Of a DNA stretch of 64,000 bases, positions 58,737 through 64,000 are shown piece after piece. The notes beneath the pieces were generated by a model. The model had not been told where the DNA came from, did not search any database, and was given only the letters and a program-made list of their open reading frames with translations. This DNA is from Kribbella capetownensis (GTDB lineage: Bacteria > Actinomycetota > Actinomycetes > Propionibacteriales > Kribbellaceae): assembly GCF_004331485.1 (NCBI RefSeq), contig NZ_SJKD01000004.1, positions 372,001 to 436,000 of the forward strand, given 5' to 3'. A program made the translations under genes and the position numbers. Position 1 is the first letter of the stretch. Each line of letters opens with the position of its first letter.

Positions 58737-60239
58737 GTGAGACCGAACGTGGTCGTCGTACTGGCCGATGACATGGGTTGGGGGGACCTGGGCTGCTACG
58801 GCTCCGCCATCCCGACCCCGAACATCGACCGGCTGGCCGCCGGGGGTGCTCGACTGACCGACTGTCACTCGGCATCCGCGGTCTGTACGCCGAGCCGGTA
58901 CGCCCTGATGACCGGACGCTATGCGTGGCGTGGGCCGCTGAAGAACTTCGTGCTGATGGGACACGGTCCGGCCCTGATCGAACCGGACCGGGCGACGATG
59001 GGGAGCGTTCTGCGCGGCGCCGGCTACACGACCGGTGCCTTCGGCAAGTGGCACCTGGGGCTTGGCTGGCGCCATCGTGACGGATCGGTCCGGGATGCGT
59101 TCGAGCCCGGAGCGGTGCTGCACGACGACATCGTGACGGACTTCGGGCACGATATCGACTACACCGCCGCGGTCACCGGTGGTCCGACGGAGCTGGGGTT
59201 CGACCGGTTCTTCGGGATCGCCGGGTCGCTGGACATGCCGCCGTACGCCTTCATCTCCGACGATCGCACGGTCGGGGTGCCCGAACGGGAGAAGGAGGTG
59301 TACCTGACCGAGCAGCGGCCGGGGCTGCAGGTGGACGGCTGGCGCGAGGACGAGGCCGACGTACGGTTCGTCGGCGAGGCTGTTGACTGGCTGCGGGGGA
59401 TCGAGCCGGGTACGCCGTACTTGTGCTACCTCGCGCCCTCAGCGCCGCACCGGCCGTGTGTACCACCGGACTTCATTCGTGGTCGCTCCGGACTGGGGGA
59501 TCGGGCGGATGCTGTCTGTCTGGTCGATTGGGCCGTTGGTGAGGTACTGCAGGCGATCGCCGAGCGCGGCGAGACCGAGAACACGTTGGTCGTCGTCACC
59601 AGCGACAATGGTGCGCCGATGATCTTCGAAGACGACGGCGACATGTCGCAGCACCGTCCCAACGGGGACTGGCGTGGGCAGAAGGGCGACCTGTGGGACG
59701 GCGGCCACCGCGAGCCGTTCATCGCCTTCTGGCCCGGGCAGATCCCGGCCGGTTCGTTGCTTGAGGCCCCGATCTGCTTGACGGACGTCCTGCCCACCGT
59801 CGCGGCCGCGACCGGTACGGCGCTTCCGGATGGAGCGGCCGAGGATGGTCAGGACCTGCTCGGCGCGCTGACTCGGGGCGAGTCGCTCTCGGCGGACCGG
59901 CCGGTGGTCCACCACAGCCTCGGCGGCCGCTTCGCGATCCGCTCCGGCCGGTGGAAGGCGATCTTCGCGCCCGGCTCCGGTGGCGGCTTCTCCGAACCGT
60001 CGATCAGCGCCCTGTTCAGCGCCGGCTCCGGCAAGGCGCACGCCAACCCCGCCTGGGACGCCGACCACCCCGACGGCCAGCTCTACGACCTCTCCACCGA
60101 CCCCACCGAATCCACCAACCTCTGGTCCACCGAACCCGAGACAGTCGCCGCCCTCTACTCCCAACTCCAATCCATCTGCCAATCCGAATCCAGCGGCCTC
60201 CCCTTCGACGTACCAACACACCGCTCTCCAGTGCCGTAG
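58737..60239 (+). CDS. Sulfatase 2 of locus 2 (arylsulfatase A-like)
   Basis: 500 residues from a GTG with AAAGGA ahead. VVVVLADDMGWGDLGCYGSA carries the metal-binding aspartates, and the maturation motif is canonical CTPSRYALMTGRYAWR (C50). GKWHLGLGWRHRDG and VVTSDNGAPMIFEDDGDMSQ complete the active site. Closest in style to arylsulfatase A-type exo-sulfatases. No signal peptide. It is the last gene of locus 2 and ends 7 bp from the convergent response regulator. Confidence 0.92.
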   Translation: MRPNVVVVLADDMGWGDLGCYGSAIPTPNIDRLAAGGARLTDCHSASAVCTPSRYALMTGRYAWRGPLKNFVLMGHGPALIEPDRATMGSVLRGAGYTTGAFGKWHLGLGWRHRDGSVRDAFEPGAVLHDDIVTDFGHDIDYTAAVTGGPTELGFDRFFGIAGSLDMPPYAFISDDRTVGVPEREKEVYLTEQRPGLQVDGWREDEADVRFVGEAVDWLRGIEPGTPYLCYLAPSAPHRPCVPPDFIRGRSGLGDRADAVCLVDWAVGEVLQAIAERGETENTLVVVTSDNGAPMIFEDDGDMSQHRPNGDWRGQKGDLWDGGHREPFIAFWPGQIPAGSLLEAPICLTDVLPTVAAATGTALPDGAAEDGQDLLGALTRGESLSADRPVVHHSLGGRFAIRSGRWKAIFAPGSGGGFSEPSISALFSAGSGKAHANPAWDADHPDGQLYDLSTDPTESTNLWSTEPETVAALYSQLQSICQSESSGLPFDVPTHRSPVP

Positions 60240-60246
60240 GTCTCGG

Positions 60247-60915
60247 TCAGTTGTGGGGGTGGTCTTGGGTGACGAGGCCGCTGCGATAGGCGAAGACGAC
60301 GGCCTGGGCTCGGTCGCGGGCGCCGATCTTGGCGAGGATTCGTTTGACGTGGGTCTTGGTGGTGGATTCGGCAATGACCAGCAGGTCGGCGATCTCGTCG
60401 TTGGACAGACCGTCGGCGACCAGGGTGAGAACCTGTTGTTCGCGGTCGGTCAGGACGGTCAGGAACTCAGCCTCGGCGGAGGTCCCAGGCCGGCCGGTGA
60501 CGAAGCGGTGGATGAGGTCCCGGGTGACGGCGGGGTCGAGGAGCGCCTCGCCGGCGGCGATCGTGCGAACGGCGTCGATGAGGCGTTCCGGCGAGGTGCG
60601 TTTGAGCAGGAAGCCGCTGGCTCCGGCGCGCAGTGCGCCCCACACGTATTCGTCGTACTGGAAGGTCGTCAGGATCAGGATCCGGGAGTCGGGGCTGGTC
60701 GCGACCAGGCGCCGGGTGGCTTCGATCCCGTCGATGCCGGGCATCCGGACGTCCATCAGTACGACGTCCGGTGCGTGCTCGCGGCAGAGTTCGACGGCCT
60801 GCAACCCGTCCTCGGCCTCGGCGATCACGTCGAGATCCGGCGCGGTTCCCAGTACGACGGCCAGTCCCGCGCGGAGCAGCGCATCGTCGTCAGCGAGCAG
60901 TACCCGGATCGTCAT
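60247..60915 (-). CDS. NarL/LuxR-type response regulator
   Basis: 222 residues. Receiver domain with D9/D10, phospho-acceptor D55 (VVLMDVRMPG) and the conserved Lys in FLLKRTSP. LuxR helix-turn-helix: LTDREQQVLTLVADGLSNDE, then IADLLVIAESTTKTHVKRIL. The ATG overlaps the kinase stop (ATGA). It is the partner of the kinase at 62030 and lies in an operon with a CPBP protease. Confidence 0.93.
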   Translation of the reverse strand: MTIRVLLADDDALLRAGLAVVLGTAPDLDVIAEAEDGLQAVELCREHAPDVVLMDVRMPGIDGIEATRRLVATSPDSRILILTTFQYDEYVWGALRAGASGFLLKRTSPERLIDAVRTIAAGEALLDPAVTRDLIHRFVTGRPGTSAEAEFLTVLTDREQQVLTLVADGLSNDEIADLLVIAESTTKTHVKRILAKIGARDRAQAVVFAYRSGLVTQDHPHN

Positions 60916-62030
60916 GGCAGCGGAAGCACCGCCCTCAGGGTGAACCCACGCCCCGGACCGCGGCCCTGTTCGAGCACGCCGCCGCAGAGCGAGACCCGCT
61001 CCGCGATTCCCAGCAGGCCGCGTCCCGGGACGTGCTGTTCGGGCAGTCCAGGCCCGTCGTCCGCGATCTCGATCACGACGGCGTCACCGTCTCGATGAAC
61101 GTCGACGGTCGCGGCGCACGGGGCGGCGTGTTTGAGGACGTTCGTCAATCCTTCCTGGACGATCCGGTACGCCGACAGATCCAGCGTGTGAGGCAGTTGC
61201 AGCGCCGGGTCGAGGCTCAGGACCACTCGCACCCGGGCGCTGGTGAGCCGGCGCACCAGATCGGGGATCTGTGCCAAGCCCGGGACGGGATGCGGTGCCG
61301 GGCGCAGGTTGCCGAGCGCCTGGTCCAGATCTGCGAGAGAGTCCCGACCAGTCTGCTCCATCCCGGCCAGGAGTTCGCGGGCCTTGGTCGGGTTGGTGTC
61401 CAGGAGCAGCCGGGCCGCACCTGCCTGGACGATGAGCAGGTTCACCGTGTGGCCGACCACGTCGTGGAGCTCGCGCGCCACCCGGATCTGCTCCTCGGCG
61501 ATCGCCTGCTGCCGGGTCGCACGCCGGGCACGCTCCTGCTCCTCACGACGTCGGGCATTGCTGTAGCCGACCGCCCAGGTGGCGATCCAGGAGAACAGCA
61601 CACCCACGCCCTCGAAGGCCGCGGCATCGCGGTTGCCGGCGAAGTACATCGCCGTACCGACCACAGCCATCGGCGGTCCGAGGAGGGCGCGCCGCCTCGT
61701 GGCGTACAGGCCCAGCGAGTAGATCCCGATCAGGTTCGCGTACGGCGACACCGCGCTGCTGATGCCGGCCAACGCCTCGACCGACAACCCCACCGTGCCG
61801 GCGACGAACCCGGCCAGCGGGAAGGAACGTCGTACGACGAGACCGCCCGCGATCATCAGCGTGAGGACGACGGACAGGGTGACCATGGCCGCCCCGCCGT
61901 CGACAGGTTCCTGGGTCCGGTCCACCACGACCAGCGCCAGGAAGACGACGGCGATGGCCGCGTCGACGGCCGGCGCCGGGACCGCACGGAGGCGGGCGAG
62001 GCGCCGGACCATCGATCGAGAGGGGTTCAT
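60912..62030 (-). CDS. NarL-type sensor histidine kinase
   Basis: 372 residues. About five membrane helices in residues 20-155 with short loops, so it probably senses a membrane-borne signal. Phospho-accepting H189 in RVARELHDVVGHTVNLLIVQ; N box VQEGLTNVLKHAA; G box GRGLLGIAERVSLCGG. It phosphorylates the overlapping response regulator. The CPBP protease gene is 12 bp upstream, and shared transcription suggests the protease or its target influences signalling. Confidence 0.92.
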   Translation of the reverse strand: MNPSRSMVRRLARLRAVPAPAVDAAIAVVFLALVVVDRTQEPVDGGAAMVTLSVVLTLMIAGGLVVRRSFPLAGFVAGTVGLSVEALAGISSAVSPYANLIGIYSLGLYATRRRALLGPPMAVVGTAMYFAGNRDAAAFEGVGVLFSWIATWAVGYSNARRREEQERARRATRQQAIAEEQIRVARELHDVVGHTVNLLIVQAGAARLLLDTNPTKARELLAGMEQTGRDSLADLDQALGNLRPAPHPVPGLAQIPDLVRRLTSARVRVVLSLDPALQLPHTLDLSAYRIVQEGLTNVLKHAAPCAATVDVHRDGDAVVIEIADDGPGLPEQHVPGRGLLGIAERVSLCGGVLEQGRGPGRGFTLRAVLPLP

Positions 62031-62042
62031 GGCACCCCTCGG

Positions 62043-62813
62043 TTAGCTGATCACCATGGGCAGCAACACCACCAGGAAGAACACCGACTCTACCGAGTGG
62101 ATGGCGATTCCCATCAGTGCGCTGCGATATCTCTTGGTCGGTCCCGCGGTGAGGAACCCGGTCGCGATGGCGTTCGGGATCACCCACGGCTCGTGCAGGT
62201 GGTAGCAGCCGAACAGCACGCCGTTCACGATCCAGTCGGCCCGCCCGAACGCCTTGCCCATCCTCGGCAGGAGGAGCCCGCGGAAAAGCAACTCCTCTCC
62301 GATGACCGTGTTCAGGAACAGTTCGAACGCGACCAGTGCGTACAGCCACCACGCGTGATGGAACGTCGCCTGCCCGGCGTCGGACTCGAGGAAGTGACCG
62401 AAGTTCCGCTCAGCGGGTCCGCTCGGTCCGAACGGCAGCATGTCCAGCGCCGCCAGGGCCAGGGCGAAGACCACGACCCACCACCACAGCCGGCCACCGC
62501 GCCTCGACGCTGTCTGTGGTGGTCGTAGCCACAGCCGGTCACGGACATTCGTCCATGATGGATCACGTCGTTCACGCAGCACCAGGATCACCACGAGAGC
62601 TGCTTGCCACAGCAGTCCGAACGTCAGCGCCGACAGCAGCGTGATGAAGAACCGCCTGGAGGACGCGCCGTCGCCCGCGATGGCCGGTGCCACCACCCAT
62701 GCCAAGACAGCCATCGGTACGGTGGCCGCGGCCCAGACCGCGAGCACCATGCCGCGTGAGTACTGCGGGATCGCCGGCACTCGGGTCGGTGTCGTGCTTG
62801 TCGTTGTGTGCAT
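62043..62813 (-). CDS. CPBP-family intramembrane metalloprotease
   Basis: 256 residues from the ATG at 62813, with GGAGG five bases ahead; an in-frame upstream ATG lacks one. Six to eight membrane helices. The active-site motifs are EELLFRGLLLPRM (EExxxR) and YHLHEPW (metal His). CPBP proteases cleave prenylated or membrane-embedded proteins; in bacteria they often work in bacteriocin immunity or with transport and signalling modules. It precedes the two-component genes in one transcript. Confidence 0.88.
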   Translation of the reverse strand: MHTTTSTTPTRVPAIPQYSRGMVLAVWAAATVPMAVLAWVVAPAIAGDGASSRRFFITLLSALTFGLLWQAALVVILVLRERRDPSWTNVRDRLWLRPPQTASRRGGRLWWWVVVFALALAALDMLPFGPSGPAERNFGHFLESDAGQATFHHAWWLYALVAFELFLNTVIGEELLFRGLLLPRMGKAFGRADWIVNGVLFGCYHLHEPWVIPNAIATGFLTAGPTKRYRSALMGIAIHSVESVFFLVVLLPMVIS

Positions 62814-62933
62814 GGCCCCTCCTTGCGTCTGATGCAAGGACGGTAGGCGTGTGGCGGTACGGCGTACGTCCTCCCAACGGGGTCAGTCGGCACACCCCTC
62901 AGGGGGTACGCCGTGGGTGCTCGCCGCTGGCGA

Positions 62934-62960
62934 TGTCACAGCTGGCTGGGGTGTCTCGTC
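62934..62960 (+). promoter_or_regulatory. ECF41-type promoter ahead of the epimerase-sigma operon
   Basis: TGTCACA (62934-62940), 16-bp spacer, CGTC (62957-62960). This equals the published ECF41 consensus (TGTCACA-n16-CGTC), and the downstream operon encodes an ECF41-like sigma factor, so autoregulation is likely. It ends 37 bp before the epimerase start. Confidence 0.78.
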
Positions 62961-62997
62961 TCGGGGTTGAAGGAACAGTCTTGAGATCGGATGGGTG

Positions 62998-63936
62998 ATG
63001 ATCATGCGGGTGTTCGTGGCAGGTGGAACCGGGGTGCTCGGGCGGCGGTTGGTGCCGCAGTTGGTGGCGCGAGGGCACCAGGTGACCGCTACGACGACCA
63101 GCGCAGCCAAGCTGGGCTTGCTGGAGAAGCTGGGAGCCGAGGCCGTCGTGATGGACGGGCTGGATGCCGCGTCGGTCGGTGAGGCGGTGGCCAAGGCTCG
63201 GCCGGACGCGATCGTGCACCAGATGACGGCGATCTCCGTGGCCCACGCGGGCAAGCCCGACATGAAGCACATGGATCGGTGGTTCGCCGGCACTAACCGG
63301 CTGCGGACCGAGGGGACGGACCACCTGCTCGCCGCCGCCGAGGCGACCGGCGTGACCAACTTCGTCGCGCAGGGGTACGGCGCCTGGAACGGCATTCGTA
63401 CCGGCGGCTGGGTGAAGACCGAGCAGGACCCGGTGGACCCGATGACCGGTACGCCGGCCGAGCCCGGGATGGCGGCGATCGGTCACGTCGAGGACGTGGT
63501 GGTCAAGGCCGGCGGCGCGGTACTGCGGTATGGCTGGTTCTACGGGCCGGGTGCGATGGACGACCTGGTCGAGCCTGTGTTGAAGCGGCAGTTCCCGGTC
63601 GTCGGGGGAGGCGGCGGCTACTGCTCGTGGGTGCATCTCGACGACGCCGCGAGCGCTACAGTCCTGGCTGTGGAGCAGCAGGCCAAGGGTGTGTTCGACA
63701 TCGTCGACGACGAACCGGCGCCGGCCAACGTATGGCTGCCCTACCTGGCCGCGTCGGCGGGAGCGAAGCGGCCGATGCGGTTCCCCACTTGGCTCGCTCG
63801 CCCGCTGGCCGGGGACGTGGCGGTCATGATGATGACCGAGGGCCGGGGGTTCTCCAACGCCAAGGCCAAGCGGGAGCTCGGCTGGGAACTGCGCTACCCG
63901 TCCTGGCGGCAGGGCTTCAAGGAAGAGCTGGCATGA
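62998..63936 (+). CDS. NAD(P)-dependent epimerase / extended SDR (COE partner of ECF41)
   Basis: About 312 residues. Rossmann motif MRVFVAGGTGVLGRRL, then extended-SDR features (WFYGPGAMDDLVEPVL, VHLDDAASATVLAVE, C-terminal AKRELGWELRYPSWRQGF). ECF41 sigma factors are typically next to a carboxymuconolactone decarboxylase, oxidoreductase or epimerase; this is the epimerase version. Starts at 62995 (GTG), 62998 and 63004 (ATG) are all possible, as no strong ribosome-binding site decides. Its stop overlaps the sigma gene's ATG (ATGA). Substrate unknown. Confidence 0.88.
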   Translation: MIMRVFVAGGTGVLGRRLVPQLVARGHQVTATTTSAAKLGLLEKLGAEAVVMDGLDAASVGEAVAKARPDAIVHQMTAISVAHAGKPDMKHMDRWFAGTNRLRTEGTDHLLAAAEATGVTNFVAQGYGAWNGIRTGGWVKTEQDPVDPMTGTPAEPGMAAIGHVEDVVVKAGGAVLRYGWFYGPGAMDDLVEPVLKRQFPVVGGGGGYCSWVHLDDAASATVLAVEQQAKGVFDIVDDEPAPANVWLPYLAASAGAKRPMRFPTWLARPLAGDVAVMMMTEGRGFSNAKAKRELGWELRYPSWRQGFKEELA

Positions 63937-64000
63937 CGCGTGCCGAGGAGTTCGAAGAGCTGCGACCGTTGCTGTTCTCGATCGCCTACCGGCTCCTCGG
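63933..64000 (+). CDS. SigJ/ECF41-like sigma factor, N-terminal part
   Basis: Only 22 residues are in the window: MTRAEEFEELRPLLFSIAYR then LL at the edge. FEELRPLLFSIAYRLLG is the opening of sigma-70 region 2 in SigJ/ECF41 factors. The overlap with the epimerase gene and the ECF41 promoter upstream support the assignment. The C-terminal SnoaL-like domain that defines ECF41 lies outside the window. Confidence 0.82.
   Translation, partial: MTRAEEFEELRPLLFSIAYRLL

Noticed and set aside
1..64000. CRISPR arrays, tRNA or rRNA genes, riboswitches
   Set aside because: I saw no regularly spaced repeats, cloverleaf-like segments or conserved riboswitch cores, though a small RNA gene could be missed by eye.

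Overview
The window is very GC-rich, uses GTG starts freely and packs genes head to tail with ATGA/GTGA overlaps. It encodes many CUT1-type sugar transporters without their own ATPase, many NarL-type two-component pairs, and an ECF41-type sigma factor. This points to a soil actinomycete; gene style resembles Kribbella and other Propionibacteriales/Nocardioidaceae (inference, no marker gene is present). I saw no rRNA, tRNA, CRISPR array, transposase or integrase.

Layout. 1-151: the start of a MalT-like LuxR regulator on the minus strand. 211-3844: a heterodimeric ABC exporter. 3835-7904 (minus): a zinc-ribbon/TPR/CHAT protease with a small membrane partner, a candidate conflict or cell-death module. 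7926-14608 (minus): a Dpp/Opp-type importer with a ROK sugar kinase, divergent from a ROK repressor (14727-15929). 15956-20170: a small protein, a NarL-type two-component pair and a convergent DrrAB-like ABC exporter. 20375-25431 (minus): ABC-2 transporter plus a beta-propeller/phosphoesterase. 25743-27800: a HelD-like RNA-polymerase helicase. 27790-30348 (minus): an enoyl-CoA hydratase remnant abutting two phage-tail-like genes. 30480-38365: a large LuxR ATPase, SDR, redoxin, hydrolase, methyltransferase and MFS exporter.

38393-60239 is the main metabolic block. Two carbohydrate loci each carry a CUT1 importer and sulfatase(s). The minus-strand locus (38393-46045) has a ROK regulator, binding protein, two permeases, a sulfatase and a GH51 arabinofuranosidase. 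The plus-strand locus (48923-60239) has a LacI regulator, RbsD/FucU mutarotase, an ADP-ribosylglycohydrolase-fold protein, binding protein, two permeases, two sulfatases and a secreted beta-helix glycosidase. Together they suggest uptake and desulfation of a sulfated polysaccharide. Between them sits a three-gene island (46219-48808): an FHA membrane protein and a small hydrophobic-tailed protein sharing a near-identical INNVGRDQ motif, then a membrane-anchored unknown. It looks like a signalling or conflict cassette and is separated from the ROK gene by a 48-bp palindrome with mirrored promoters.

60247-62813 (minus) is a CPBP protease plus a two-component pair. 62998-64000 is an epimerase followed by the start of a SigJ/ECF41-like sigma factor, preceded by an exact match to the ECF41 promoter pattern. 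The strongest candidates for new biology are the CHAT-TPR/membrane pair, the INNVGRDQ pair, and the ADP-ribosylglycohydrolase-fold enzyme in a sugar-sulfate locus.
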